A stretch of 64,000 nucleotides of DNA from Spirosoma aureum (GCF_011604685.1 NZ_CP050063.1:1014501-1078500); one strand, 5' to 3'. Numbered from the stretch's first letter, positions 45,858 through 55,636 are shown. Notes: generated from the sequence alone by a model not told the origin. Numbers and translations are program-made.

Positions 45858-46949
45858 TTACCTGGGAGAAAGCTGGATAACCGCACGTCTGCTGATTGTT
45901 TTTACAGCCTCCGATGCTTCAGGCAAGGCCTTTGTATCGGGTCCTTCCCAGTTGGCCTTAATCTGGTTTGTGGGCACACCACGCTCTTTTAAATAGTTCT
46001 CGACTGCTTTTGCCCGGTATTCCGCTAGAATCAGATTTAATTCGCGTTTCCCTACATTGTCCGTGTAACCAGTCACAGTTGCTACCAGGTTTGGCTGCTT
46101 TACCAATAGATGCGCTAGCGAATCCAACGCTACTTTCACTCCGGGCCGTAGTGTGTGACTGCTTTGGTCAAAATACAGAATATTAATGCTTAAAGCGAGT
46201 TTCTGCGCGGTGTATCTGGGCGCGGCCTCATTTAATGTACTTACTTCAGAAGGCTTAATGACCTGAACTGCCTTAAACGTAACCCCCGGCCTGACGGTCA
46301 TTTTCTCGCTGAGAAGTAAACGATTCTCGATCGTTGATACAGTGGCTGTATAGTCATCGGGTGCAATCAGAAACGACCGGCTTATGGGATATTTATAGGC
46401 AATAGTCGCCTGCAAATGACTCGATGGTTTAGTCAGACTGGTTAAACGATACTTTATCGTCAGGCTATCAGGCATAGAAAAAAAGAGAGCCAGCAGGCTG
46501 CCTTTGTCGGGAGGTATCGGTTGGGAATTCTGCCTGGCCATTGCTGTTAAACTCCCAATAGTAAACCGAGCATCTGGCGGGATGTTAGCTGTAAAATGGA
46601 CGGGTATGGTCACCGTTTGATACCCTCTCATTTCAATACGTAAGTGAGTGGCCGAGGTAGACAGTAAAACATCAAAATCACCTGATGGCTGGCATTCTGC
46701 TAGTTTCGAGCGTCCTTGCTGAGTCACTGCAAATAGACTGGCTTTCAGACCCAGCGCCGTATTATAATCATGGCAACGTCCGAAAACGTGATAAGAAGCT
46801 GTTGCTGATTTGGCCCGTTCTTGAGCCGAAGCCATGATACATGTGCAGGTGATGAGACCCAGGACGCACCAGAGCGATCTCGATATTGCCTTTAGAGTTA
46901 ATGCGGGAAAGAGCACCGTTAATCGAATAGCTACATTAAAAACAGGCAT
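45858..46949 (-). CDS. OmpA-family outer-membrane protein
   Basis: 363 residues. The N-terminus is a long signal-type sequence (SLWCVLGLITCTCIMASAQ); about 43 residues precede the presumed cleavage, so a downstream start may be real. The C-terminal 110 residues are an OmpA peptidoglycan-binding domain: INILYFDQSSHTLRPGVK, VATVTGYTDNVGKRELNLILAEYRA and ISRRAVIQL. The middle has Ig-like or carboxypeptidase-regulatory strands. It should attach to the cell wall from the outer membrane. Convergent with the TPR gene. Confidence 0.8.
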   Translation of the reverse strand: MPVFNVAIRLTVLFPALTLKAISRSLWCVLGLITCTCIMASAQERAKSATASYHVFGRCHDYNTALGLKASLFAVTQQGRSKLAECQPSGDFDVLLSTSATHLRIEMRGYQTVTIPVHFTANIPPDARFTIGSLTAMARQNSQPIPPDKGSLLALFFSMPDSLTIKYRLTSLTKPSSHLQATIAYKYPISRSFLIAPDDYTATVSTIENRLLLSEKMTVRPGVTFKAVQVIKPSEVSTLNEAAPRYTAQKLALSINILYFDQSSHTLRPGVKVALDSLAHLLVKQPNLVATVTGYTDNVGKRELNLILAEYRAKAVENYLKERGVPTNQIKANWEGPDTKALPEASEAVKTISRRAVIQLSPR

Positions 46950-47317
46950 ACAAATCTATACTTCAGGAAGATCAGCAAAATCTGGAGAATAACAATCAAC
47001 GGGCAAATCAGTAGCCAAACCTAATTAGGCTGTTATGAAATCCTAAAATGCGTTGAGTGAGTCGCCATTATAAAACCTATTTCGGGATCAGAATTTAGCA
47101 CATATATAGTCTGCGAAATGTGAACTGTTGGGGGCCGGTAGTTGATCCTATAAAAGAGAATATAGTATCTACTTTGTAATTTCTGAAAAAATATAAAGCA
47201 ATCAAGATTTTTGCAATTGTCTAACTTCTAGAGATATGCGAACTGATAAAAGTATGGCAGTTATTAGATTTAACTAAATTAATAGTTAACTTGGCCGGGC
47301 CTAACCAATTATGCGAA
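46950..47317. other. gene-free gap
   Basis: About 370 AT-rich bases between divergent genes, with no clear -7 box and no open frame of note. Confidence 0.5.
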
Positions 47318-47770
47318 ATGACCTTATCAAACATACTTAAGGGTTCAGTGAGCTTAAGTGCAATTCTGGTCTTACTAGTTGTCACTTTTACCAATGATCA
47401 GTTTAAATTTCAGTACGTCATATTTACTGAAATCTTAACGTTGATTATCGTTTTATTAAACTTGTTTAGAAATATATTTCGGCGAATAACTAGAGACTCT
47501 TTTATGCTATCATTCATTTTACTTTTTATATTATCGTTATATGTACTTGCAAGATCGCCTATAACTAGTGTTCCAAAATTACTCCGGGATTTGTCTATTT
47601 GCTCTCTTATGCTTTTATCTTACTCTGTAATAAGCTATTTATTTATTTTAATAAAAGAAGATTTTAATCAATCGGAAGAGAAAAAAATATTTTTCGCATC
47701 GACTTTAATTGCGGGGGTTTCTGTGCTTGTTATGTACTCTTTGTATTATCTGTTCAAAATACCATTTTAG
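47318..47770 (+). CDS. small integral membrane protein, unknown
   Basis: 150 residues with four hydrophobic segments (VSLSAILVLLVVTFTND, VIFTEILTLIIVLLNLF, MLSFILLFILSLYVLA and two later). The start is the ATG at 47318 inside a frame opening with TTG at 47291. Base composition is clearly AT-rich compared with the neighbours, suggesting transfer. No family recognised. The 200 bases after it hold a possible small frame, not called, that overlaps the regulator's 3' end. Confidence 0.5.
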   Translation: MTLSNILKGSVSLSAILVLLVVTFTNDQFKFQYVIFTEILTLIIVLLNLFRNIFRRITRDSFMLSFILLFILSLYVLARSPITSVPKLLRDLSICSLMLLSYSVISYLFILIKEDFNQSEEKKIFFASTLIAGVSVLVMYSLYYLFKIPF

Positions 47771-47965
47771 AGCAGATCGTATCAATAAGAATAATAAATT
47801 ATGGTCTTGTTCAGGCGCACGAAAAGTTGAAATGGAACAGGATAATGTACATAAAACCTTGTTGTCACTTCAGGCCAAATCCCGAGAAATTAACAAAGCC
47901 TTGCATAAGATGAATCCCACCATTATTAGCACTCTCCGTCACGGCCCGTTCCATTTGAGAATAAC

Positions 47966-49471
47966 TCATTTGCCAGGCGATGCCGACACCGCCCGGAGTT
48001 GCTCGATGGTTGCCTGAATAGTCTTCGTTCGTTGCTGGTGTGCCAGAACAGTCGGGGGGGCGGCCCGCACGGTACAGTCAGCGATAGGGCAACGCTCACA
48101 AGTCTCGCCTACCTGAACGGTTGGCAACTTCGGGTCACCGATAAAGGGGATCTTCTCGAGCAGCGTTTCGTCGATGGGAAAGCCAATGTTAATGCTGCTA
48201 TTATCAGGGGTGGGGGGCGACGATTTGGCAATCGAAAAGACAAAATACGTCGTGTTGTTGGTCACGAATGAAATGCGCTGCGCCCGGCAAATAGGTTGCC
48301 CATCCCACTGCCCCGATTCCTGAAGCTGACGAAGTTCGTTCAGAATCGTCACCGACATCTGTCTGCGGCAATAATGTTCGTCGCGGGCAATGCCATGAGG
48401 GGTATGTAGCTTACTTAAGTGCAATTCCTTGGCCATAATAAACCGGCCATTGAGTAACTGATTGAAGCGCAGAAAAAACAAATTATTTAACCCGAAATCA
48501 CCCGATAGCAGATTGGTAACCCGTAGCAGAAACATCTCCGGTGTCACTGTAAACTGAGCCAGCATCTGTAGCATTCGTTCGTTGTCCCAATCGGGTTGCT
48601 GCACCATTATTCTTAGTTTGTCGAGTAGCTGCTGCCGGGGAATCAGAATGCAGCGGGCGAAGTAAGACGCCTGGAAGTTATGCAGCACTTCATCAAACGA
48701 TCTGGCTTCCAGTACAGATGATTCGAGCGGCCGGATGGTTAGCCCGAGCCAGTGATAACCTACTTCCCGCGACAGCGTAAAGACTTGTTGTTCAGTGGAT
48801 AACTCCCTGTTTACAAGCAGCTTTTGTTGTTCTGGCAGGTAGACCGATCGAAGCGACATCAGAGCAGGCTGTGTGGTTTCGTCGTAAAACTCGACGGTAC
48901 AGCCATAGACCTCATTCAGAACCCGAATTAGCCAGCTGGCATACTGGCCGGGCAATTCGGGCAGTGGATAATCGGTCAGGAAGGTGTCGGCCTGCTTTTC
49001 GAGTTCCTCGAAATAGTTATTGTGCATGGCCTGGTACGTCCGTAGGGCCGAAAAATAAAACTGCTCGACGCTCAGATCGTAATTTCGCCCAATTTCGATC
49101 AGTGTATTGATAAATGCGCTCAACTTGGCCGGGGCACTGGCCATCACTTCCAGAAAGTAGCCTGGCTCAATACCAAACAGATCCAATGGTAATTCGGTCA
49201 GAATGTTGGAGTTAAGTAGTTCAACAACCGGCTCCAGCGACTTACTGACCTGAAGTGATACAAGGGTATCATAACTGCTATTGAGCGCTTTGGCTAAAGC
49301 AAATATCTTCTCGGTCTTCGGGTACTTTTTCCCTTTTTCGATTTCGTTCAGGTACGATGGTGATAAACCTGTTCGGTCGGCCAGGTCATAGGTCGATAAG
49401 CCCAGATCATTGCGTAGTTGCTTGATTTTCAGGCCAAAAATGAGTCTTACTTTCTCCCGGTCAGTTGTCAT
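47966..49471 (-). CDS. XRE/IrrE-like transcriptional regulator (RamB/PrpR type)
   Basis: 501 residues. Residues 8-63 are a Cro/CI helix-turn-helix (LRNDLGLSTYDLADRTGLSPSYLNEIEKG). Residues about 190-330 resemble the ImmA/IrrE fold, but the zinc HExxH is replaced by REVGYH, so peptidase activity is unlikely. The C-terminus has the Cys cluster GETCERCPIADCTVR seen in short-chain fatty-acyl regulators such as PrpR, where it is reported to bind an iron-sulfur cluster. These regulators sense acyl-CoA and control propionate, acetate or glyoxylate genes. It diverges from pckA-fbp, 92 bases from the pckA-side open frame, and is the likely controller. Confidence 0.82.
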   Translation of the reverse strand: MTTDREKVRLIFGLKIKQLRNDLGLSTYDLADRTGLSPSYLNEIEKGKKYPKTEKIFALAKALNSSYDTLVSLQVSKSLEPVVELLNSNILTELPLDLFGIEPGYFLEVMASAPAKLSAFINTLIEIGRNYDLSVEQFYFSALRTYQAMHNNYFEELEKQADTFLTDYPLPELPGQYASWLIRVLNEVYGCTVEFYDETTQPALMSLRSVYLPEQQKLLVNRELSTEQQVFTLSREVGYHWLGLTIRPLESSVLEARSFDEVLHNFQASYFARCILIPRQQLLDKLRIMVQQPDWDNERMLQMLAQFTVTPEMFLLRVTNLLSGDFGLNNLFFLRFNQLLNGRFIMAKELHLSKLHTPHGIARDEHYCRRQMSVTILNELRQLQESGQWDGQPICRAQRISFVTNNTTYFVFSIAKSSPPTPDNSSINIGFPIDETLLEKIPFIGDPKLPTVQVGETCERCPIADCTVRAAPPTVLAHQQRTKTIQATIEQLRAVSASPGK

Positions 49472-49475
49472 ATCG

Positions 49476-49483
49476 CAAAAATA
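49476..49483 (-). promoter_or_regulatory. -7 box TATTTTTG for the regulator
   Basis: Minus-strand TATTTTTG fits TAnnTTTG and ends only 4 bases before the ATG at 49471, so the transcript is likely leaderless, as for pyrD. Confidence 0.45.
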
Positions 49484-49521
49484 GCTATTAACAGAGAATA
49501 CGTTCAGAAATCAATCATTTG

Positions 49522-49573
49522 TAGCGATTAAAAATAATTTAGCGAACATTCGCTTTTTTTGTAATGATCGCTA
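49522..49573. promoter_or_regulatory. TAGCGA half-site cluster in the divergent promoter
   Basis: TAGCGA occurs at 49522-49527 and 49540-49545, and inverted as TTCGCT (49549-49554) and TCGCTA (49568-49573). AGCGAA-CA-TTCGCT (49541-49554) is a perfect palindrome. They crowd the 90 bases between the regulator and pckA promoters. Likely operator. Confidence 0.5.
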
Positions 49574-49575
49574 AT

Positions 49576-49583
49576 TATATTTG
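49576..49583 (+). promoter_or_regulatory. -7 box TATATTTG for pckA
   Basis: TATATTTG matches TAnnTTTG. It lies inside the longest possible pckA frame, so transcription begins around 49590 and the start codon must be the later ATG at 49621. Confidence 0.55.
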
Positions 49584-49620
49584 TCGAGCAAACGATTTAT
49601 TCACCGAAACTCCAGCTTCT

Positions 49621-51228
49621 ATGGTCGCTAAAGTTGTTCGTCGTCCCCAGTCAATGCACACGTTGCCCAACGATAAGGCCCTGAAATTTCTGGGTGTGCA
49701 GACGAGTAAAGAAGTTCATTTTCAACTTTCGCCAACTGAACTGGTTGAGTACGCGCTACGTCGGGGTGAGGGCATGCTGACTAACACCGGCGCGCTGATG
49801 TGCACTACGGGGCGCTATACGGGCCGGTCACCTAAAGACCGGTATATTGTGCGCGATAGCCTGACCGATACGAAGGTTGACTGGGGAAAGGTGAATATTC
49901 CGTTCGACGAAAAACGATTCGATCAGCTTCACCGCCGTATGCGCCATTATGTGGAATATCATCCTGTTTTTGTGCGCTACGCACTGGCCGGTGCTGATCC
50001 GGCGCACCAATTGAAACTGTGTATACTGACCACGTCGGCCTGGCATAATCTGTTTTGTACCAATATGTTTCTGCGACCCGCAGATGACGAACTGGTCGAT
50101 TTTGAACCTGACTTTACGATACTGGCAATTCCTGACTTTCTGGCGATTCCGGATGAAGACCAGACCCGTGGCGGCAATTTTGCCATCCTGAATCTATCCA
50201 AACGGGTTATTCTGATTGGTGGTACGGGCTACGCGGGCGAAATCAAGAAAGGTGTTTTCTCGGCACTTAACTTCCTGCTGCCACATAAGAACATACTGCC
50301 TATGCACTGCTCAGCCAATGTCGATCTGGGCGATCCAACCGACGTAGCCTTATTTTTTGGGCTGTCAGGTACGGGTAAAACCACACTGTCGGCTGATCCC
50401 GAACGTGGCCTGATCGGCGATGATGAACATGGCTGGAGCGATGCGGGTATCTTCAATTTCGAAGGGGGCTGTTACGCTAAAGTCGTTGATCTGACCCGGG
50501 AACAGGAGCCGCAGATTTTCGATGCTATCCGTTACGGATCGATTGTGGAAAACACGCGTACGCTCCGCAACTCGCGCGTCGTCGACTACACCGATACAAC
50601 ACTGACGCAGAACACGCGCACGTCGTACCCGATTTCCTTCATCGACAATGCCGTTGAGCCGTCGGTAGGGACGCATCCCCGGAATATTTTCTTTCTGACC
50701 TGCGATGCCTTTGGCGTGCTTCCGCCTATTTCCCGATTGACACCCGAACAGGCGATGGATTATTTCATACTGGGCTACACGGCGAAAGTGGCGGGTACCG
50801 AAATGGGCGTTACCGAACCAGAAGCTACGTTCTCGGCTTGTTTCGGCGCTGCCTTTATGCCTCTGCATGTGAGTCAGTACGCTCAAATGCTGGGTGATAA
50901 AATCCGTCGGCACAATGTGAATGTGTGGCTTGTCAATACCGGCTGGACAGGCGGTGGTTTTGGCATAGGACAGCGTATGGAACTGGCTCACACCCGCGCC
51001 CTGATCCGGGCCGCGCTGGCTGGTAGGCTGATGGCCAGCCCCTTTGCAAAACATCCGGTATTCGGCCTGTCCATGCCGACAACCTGCCCGGGCGTACCAG
51101 CGAAAATTCTGGACCCACGCCAGACCTGGACCGACCCAGTGGCTTATGATGCGAAAGCTGACTATTTGAATAATCTGTTTACCGAAAAACGAGAATCCAT
51201 AACCAACCCTACGTCAGCTACTGTATGA
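49621..51228 (+). CDS. pckA: phosphoenolpyruvate carboxykinase (ATP)
   Basis: 535 residues from ATG 49621, the normal length; the open frame could reach 49564, but a promoter box lies between. The enzyme converts oxaloacetate plus ATP to phosphoenolpyruvate, the entry step of gluconeogenesis. The Walker A is [13 protein letters not shown] (around residue 240), followed by GDDEHGWSD, and the C-terminal [13 protein letters not shown] segment binds oxaloacetate and ATP. The stop overlaps the fbp ATG (ATGA at 51225-51228), so the two are translationally coupled. Confidence 0.94.
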   Translation: MVAKVVRRPQSMHTLPNDKALKFLGVQTSKEVHFQLSPTELVEYALRRGEGMLTNTGALMCTTGRYTGRSPKDRYIVRDSLTDTKVDWGKVNIPFDEKRFDQLHRRMRHYVEYHPVFVRYALAGADPAHQLKLCILTTSAWHNLFCTNMFLRPADDELVDFEPDFTILAIPDFLAIPDEDQTRGGNFAILNLSKRVILIGGTGYAGEIKKGVFSALNFLLPHKNILPMHCSANVDLGDPTDVALFFGLSGTGKTTLSADPERGLIGDDEHGWSDAGIFNFEGGCYAKVVDLTREQEPQIFDAIRYGSIVENTRTLRNSRVVDYTDTTLTQNTRTSYPISFIDNAVEPSVGTHPRNIFFLTCDAFGVLPPISRLTPEQAMDYFILGYTAKVAGTEMGVTEPEATFSACFGAAFMPLHVSQYAQMLGDKIRRHNVNVWLVNTGWTGGGFGIGQRMELAHTRALIRAALAGRLMASPFAKHPVFGLSMPTTCPGVPAKILDPRQTWTDPVAYDAKADYLNNLFTEKRESITNPTSATV

Positions 51229-52256
51229 TTACCTTTGTAGATACGGTTGTACCCATAACGGCGCAATCTACCCAACCGGATCTGGCTCTTCCGGTTGGCA
51301 CCACCCTGGATCGCTTCATCCTGAGTGAACAGAGTGCATTTCCGTTTGCTACGGGAGAACTGTCGCAGTTGTTGCGTGACATTGCGTTGGCCAGCAAGAT
51401 TATTAACCGTGAAATTAATCGGGCGGGATTAATCGATGTGACGGGTGCCACCGGAACGGATAACGTGCAGGGCGAATCGCAGCAAAAACTCGACGTTATT
51501 GCTAACATTCGGTTTATTCGTGCACTCAAGAATGGTGGCGAAGTCTGCGCCATTATCTCGGAAGAAGAAGATGATATAATTCTGACGGGCAACCCCAATG
51601 GTAAATACGTCGTAGCCATCGATCCGCTGGATGGATCCTCCAATATCGACGTTAACGTTTCTATTGGGACGATTTTCTCCATTTACCGTCGAGTGTCGCC
51701 CGTCGGCTCCGTACCTACACTTGCCGACTTGCTCCAAGGTGGTCGGCAGCAGGTGGCGGCCGGGTACGTACTATACGGTTCATCGACCATCCTGGTGTTT
51801 ACGACCGGGCAGGGTGTCAACGGCTTTACACTCGATCAGTCGCTGGGCGAATATATTCTTTCTCACACTGATATAAAGCAGCCCCGGACAGGTTCGATTT
51901 TTTCGTGCAACGAAGGGAACGTAGCGGAATACCCGGATAAGATCCAGACGTATTTGAATACCTGCAGACAACGCCGGATGACAGGTCGCTACATTGGCTC
52001 GCTGGTGGCCGATTTTCACCGAAATCTAATTAAAGGCGGTATTTACCTTTATCCGTCTACGCGTAAATCACCGGGAGGGAAACTCAGGCTGCTGTACGAA
52101 TGCTTCCCAATGGCGTTCATTGCCGAACAGGCTGGTGGAAAAGCAACCGACGGCAGGCAGGCTATTCTCGACATTACCCCCACAGATTTGCACCAGCGAT
52201 TGGTGCTGTATGTAGGTTCGCCTGATCTGATCGACGAGTTGCTTACGACAATATAA
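51225..52256 (+). CDS. fbp: fructose-1,6-bisphosphatase, class I
   Basis: 343 residues of class I FBPase, the irreversible late step of gluconeogenesis (fructose 1,6-bisphosphate to fructose 6-phosphate). The metal motif is [22 protein letters not shown], the phosphate-binding part is [25 protein letters not shown], and the N-terminal allosteric part is intact. It overlaps pckA by 4 bases. A perfect 19-bp hairpin begins at the stop codon. Such direct coupling to pckA is unusual. Confidence 0.93.
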   Translation: MITFVDTVVPITAQSTQPDLALPVGTTLDRFILSEQSAFPFATGELSQLLRDIALASKIINREINRAGLIDVTGATGTDNVQGESQQKLDVIANIRFIRALKNGGEVCAIISEEEDDIILTGNPNGKYVVAIDPLDGSSNIDVNVSIGTIFSIYRRVSPVGSVPTLADLLQGGRQQVAAGYVLYGSSTILVFTTGQGVNGFTLDQSLGEYILSHTDIKQPRTGSIFSCNEGNVAEYPDKIQTYLNTCRQRRMTGRYIGSLVADFHRNLIKGGIYLYPSTRKSPGGKLRLLYECFPMAFIAEQAGGKATDGRQAILDITPTDLHQRLVLYVGSPDLIDELLTTI

Positions 52257-52294
52257 GCGAAGACAGACCTGAGTTTCAGGTCTGTCTTCGCTTA
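52254..52294. terminator. 19-bp perfect bidirectional terminator
   Basis: The arm 52254-52272 is exactly complementary to 52276-52294 over a GTT loop. It starts in the fbp stop codon and serves both the plus gene and the convergent MFS gene, which ends 14 bases away. Confidence 0.85.
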
Positions 52295-52307
52295 TGATAG
52301 TGCGACA

Positions 52308-53588
52308 TCAGGCAACAATTTCTTTCGGCTTTACGGACAGTTCTGGTTCGTCGCGGAGTTGCTGGCTGGCGTCGATCCTGAACCATAGCAGACCGCCCAC
52401 TATAACGATGCCGCCGATCAGCCGAACCGGAATTTCGTAGCTCCCTGTGGTGTGTAGGATGAAGCCGAAGGCAGTAGCCATAATGGCCGATCCCAACTGT
52501 CCGGCCAGGCCCATCGTACCCGACACTGCCCCGGCATGTTGCCCACCAATGTCGGTCGCGGCCGACCACGACACGGGCAGCGTGAAGTCTTTAAAGGCAA
52601 GTCCCAACCCCAACAGTACAATAGCGATGCTACTATCTTTGGTGAGTGAACCGGCAATCATGCAGATGCCCGCCATGACTAGCCCAAACATACCCACGTA
52701 GCGACGACCAAAGGTTAGTCCCCGTTTTTTTGTGAAATAATCGGAGGCAAATCCACCGGCCAGACAGCCGAATATCCCTAATATGAACGGAAGCGATACC
52801 ATCCATCCCAACTGCGATTTGGGAATACCCCGCCCGTTCTGCAAATATTTGGGCATCCACGACATGTAGAAATAAGCTCCGTAGAGCAGGCAATGATACA
52901 TACCCATCAGCGCCCAGATGCTGGAGTTACCGAATACCATTTTCCAGGAAAGTAGCTTGTGTGATACGGCCTTTACGGTGCGACTGGCTTCGATTTCGAT
53001 AATTTCGTCGGGAGTGATCCCCTTGATGTCGCGAGGTTCGTCGCGGAACCACCAGAACCAGTAAGCCGCCCAGAGCAGCCCCAACCCGCCAAACAGGTAA
53101 AACACGCCCCGCCAGCCAAAACTTTCGGCTAACTGGATCGACATAATAGGTGCCATTGCTCCACCCATTCGGCTACCCATCCAGACAATCGACTGCATAC
53201 GGCCCCGTTCGATCGACGGGAACCATCGGGCAATGGCTACCGATACGGTCGGAAACGCACCTGCTTCGCCTGCCCCGAACAAAAACCGAACGATCAACAG
53301 GAAGTAAAAGCCAGTAGCAAGACCTGTCAACAGCGTAAAAGCCGACCACCAGAGTACAATGCGGAAAAGGGTCTTACGGGGTCCCACCCGGTCGACCAGC
53401 AAGCCGGTTGGAATTTCAAAAGCTCCGTAGGCCAGCGAAAACGCCGACATAACTATGCCCCACTGCTGGTCAGACAGGCCAAGTTCGCGCGTGATATCGT
53501 CGCCTACTGACGAAATGGAATTGCGGTCGAGGTAGGTGATAATCGCAAAAACGACGAATACAAGAATGAGTTGATAGCGTTTTTTCAT
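52308..53588 (-). CDS. MFS transporter, anion:cation symporter type
   Basis: 426 residues with twelve membrane segments. The loop 2-3 motif is DRVGPRKTLFR and the early part reads IFAIITYLDRNSISSV as in ACS-type organic anion symporters (tartrate, galactonate, tricarballylate, phthalate). It would carry a carboxylate across the inner membrane with protons or cations. It is the last gene of the locus, 4 bases after the DMT gene. The substrate is inferred only from context. Confidence 0.82.
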   Translation of the reverse strand: MKKRYQLILVFVVFAIITYLDRNSISSVGDDITRELGLSDQQWGIVMSAFSLAYGAFEIPTGLLVDRVGPRKTLFRIVLWWSAFTLLTGLATGFYFLLIVRFLFGAGEAGAFPTVSVAIARWFPSIERGRMQSIVWMGSRMGGAMAPIMSIQLAESFGWRGVFYLFGGLGLLWAAYWFWWFRDEPRDIKGITPDEIIEIEASRTVKAVSHKLLSWKMVFGNSSIWALMGMYHCLLYGAYFYMSWMPKYLQNGRGIPKSQLGWMVSLPFILGIFGCLAGGFASDYFTKKRGLTFGRRYVGMFGLVMAGICMIAGSLTKDSSIAIVLLGLGLAFKDFTLPVSWSAATDIGGQHAGAVSGTMGLAGQLGSAIMATAFGFILHTTGSYEIPVRLIGGIVIVGGLLWFRIDASQQLRDEPELSVKPKEIVA

Positions 53589-53592
53589 GATA

Positions 53593-54492
53593 TTAGAGGT
53601 CGAGCTGTTTTGCGTTGTCAGCAGGCCGGGCCCGTCGGCGAAACGACAATAGCTGGCCGGTAAAAATCAAAACCATACCCAGAATACTTTGCCAGGAATA
53701 GTGCTCATCGAACGCAACGTACCCAACGATAATGGCGAAAAAGACTTCAGAATAGCGGATAATGGCTAGAAAGCTAATGTCTTCGGTAGGTGCCTGGATG
53801 GATTTGGTCATGAAGTTCTGGGCCCAGAACCCCACTATACCAATCAGCAGCAGCCAGCCTATATCGGCCAGCGTTGGCGTGTGCCAGTCAGTCAACGCGC
53901 CTACTCCACCCAGCATGGCTGAAATAGCCATAAAGTAGTGCAGAATGACCAGTGGATGATCGTCGTCGCCGATATGCCGGATGATAATGGCCAATAATCC
54001 ACCCGACACCGCCGACAGCAGCCCAATGCCCATGTCGAACACGCTGATGCGTGGGTTGAACCCTTTTAGAAGCAACACTCCCGAAAACGTAATGGCGTAG
54101 AACAACCACTGCCGATTCGACACTCGTTCGCCGAGAAATACCACCGCGAAGGCAGCAGTGGCGATTGGTGACAGGTATTTGAACGCTACCGCCGATCCAA
54201 ACGGAATGTGAGTGAGAATGTAGAAAAATGAAAACATCGAGATTGACCCCACCAGCCCCCGAAAAACCAGCATAGACTGATTTTTACCCACTAGCGATAC
54301 CCCGGTATAGCGCAGGCAGGCCACGCTCATCAACCAGCCGATCATTGACCGAAAAAAGATGTGCTGGGCACTGTTGAACTGAGGCAACAGCTTAATCAGC
54401 GACTGCATAATGGTGAAGCAGAGCGTGCTCAGAACCATATACTGAATGGATCGGCTGATTCCATTCAGACAGGGTGGGTTAGTAGAAGACAT
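53593..54492 (-). CDS. DMT (EamA) family permease
   Basis: 299 residues with ten hydrophobic segments in two EamA repeats (LVGKNQSMLVFRGLVGSISMFSFFYIL and the matching second half SYEVFFAIIVGYVAFDEHYSW-like stretch). Its start overlaps the PrpF gene's end by 14 bases and its stop is 4 bases from the MFS start, so it is translationally linked. It could export or import the carboxylate. A role as drug/metabolite exporter is the family default. Confidence 0.8.
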   Translation of the reverse strand: MSSTNPPCLNGISRSIQYMVLSTLCFTIMQSLIKLLPQFNSAQHIFFRSMIGWLMSVACLRYTGVSLVGKNQSMLVFRGLVGSISMFSFFYILTHIPFGSAVAFKYLSPIATAAFAVVFLGERVSNRQWLFYAITFSGVLLLKGFNPRISVFDMGIGLLSAVSGGLLAIIIRHIGDDDHPLVILHYFMAISAMLGGVGALTDWHTPTLADIGWLLLIGIVGFWAQNFMTKSIQAPTEDISFLAIIRYSEVFFAIIVGYVAFDEHYSWQSILGMVLIFTGQLLSFRRRARPADNAKQLDL

Positions 54493-55636
54493 ATCCCTGC
54501 ATTAATTTGCGGGCTGTTCGCATCGTACCGACCTTCCGAACCTGAATCTGATCGCCCTGTCTGTCGAGTTCAATGTTGACTTCGATCACGCCCGCTGGAT
54601 GCTCGATTACGACAAGTTCGGTCGGTTTGCCGTTTTCGCGGCCAACTTCACTGGCTACGGTGCCTTTGATCTTCAAGGCCGTACCGATACAGATAGCCCC
54701 TGTAACCGCGTGGCTGGGGTGCAAGCTATGTGGAGTCAGATATCGTGACCGGATATTGGCTGCTTCAGTCTGGGGTGTCGAGAGAATACCAATCTTGGGT
54801 AGTACACTGTTCGATACGTCACCCAGCCCCGCCAGCCGACCAGCTTCCCGGCGGATGCGTTCCAGCCGTTCCATCAATGCCCGGTTCGTTTTAAAAAAAG
54901 TTTCGTCTTCGCCCCCCGTTAGGCCAATGGCATCGGCCCGTAGCAGCACCATCACCGTGCCCGCGTCCAGAATCGACACGTCCAGGCTGTCGATTCGGTC
55001 TTTGAGGTGGCCAGTGGGAAGAAGTTTCTTTGTTTTGCTACCGACCTGATCAAACAGGTTCATGAGGATGGGGGCCGCCGTTCCCGGCACACCGTCGATC
55101 CGGGCCGTACCGTTATACTGCACCCGACCGTTGGGAGTCTGCACGATCTCCTCAATGACAGAATTCGTGTTGATATTGTAGATCATCACCTTCGTTTCGG
55201 GATTGGTGACCTTTACCCAGCCCTTCTCGATGGCAAACGGACCAACGCCCGCCATCATGTTACCACAAGGTGGGAGGGTATCGACGAGTGGATTTTCCAG
55301 ATCGATCTGAGCGAACAGGTAATCGACGTCGATGCCGGGGCGAGTCGACGGCTGGGCCATTACGACCTTACTCGTTACGGTTTCTGCTCCACCCAGTCCG
55401 TCAATTTGCCGGGCGTCAGGCGACCCCATGATCCGCAGTAGAATCGCGTCGCGCTCGGCGCGGTTGCGTGGCAGATCGCGTAGGTCCAGGAACGGGCCAC
55501 GCGATGTGCCTCCACGCATAAACACGCATGGAATGGCGTTGGCGGGTGGTGCAATCGCTTGGCACTGGGCCAGCATTGGGTATATACCGGCGTTCCAGTA
55601 CAGAAGTCCAATCAGGAGTGCGGTAAGGCGTTTCAT
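54479..55636 (-). CDS. PrpF/GalD-type isomerase with N-terminal export signal
   Basis: 385 residues of the PrpF fold: ANAIPCVFMRGGTSRGPFLDL, then PDARQIDGLGGAETVTSKVV, and PPCGNMMAGVGPFAIEKGWV with the catalytic Cys. Relatives isomerise 2-methylaconitate, aconitate or 4-oxalomesaconate. Unlike them it carries about 24 extra N-terminal residues (MKRLTALLIGLL to MLAQ) that read as a signal peptide. Its ATG overlaps the TcuA stop (ATGA 55633-55636), which fixes the start. Export would move the reaction to the periplasm. An internal Met at residue 21 is an alternative start. Confidence 0.75.
   Translation of the reverse strand: MKRLTALLIGLLYWNAGIYPMLAQCQAIAPPANAIPCVFMRGGTSRGPFLDLRDLPRNRAERDAILLRIMGSPDARQIDGLGGAETVTSKVVMAQPSTRPGIDVDYLFAQIDLENPLVDTLPPCGNMMAGVGPFAIEKGWVKVTNPETKVMIYNINTNSVIEEIVQTPNGRVQYNGTARIDGVPGTAAPILMNLFDQVGSKTKKLLPTGHLKDRIDSLDVSILDAGTVMVLLRADAIGLTGGEDETFFKTNRALMERLERIRREAGRLAGLGDVSNSVLPKIGILSTPQTEAANIRSRYLTPHSLHPSHAVTGAICIGTALKIKGTVASEVGRENGKPTELVVIEHPAGVIEVNIELDRQGDQIQVRKVGTMRTARKLMQGYVFY

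Noticed and set aside
47832-48017. 61-codon plus-strand frame (MEQDNVHKTLL...)
   Set aside because: Its last third is antisense to the regulator gene; the first part looks protein-like but no family, promoter or remnant could be established.
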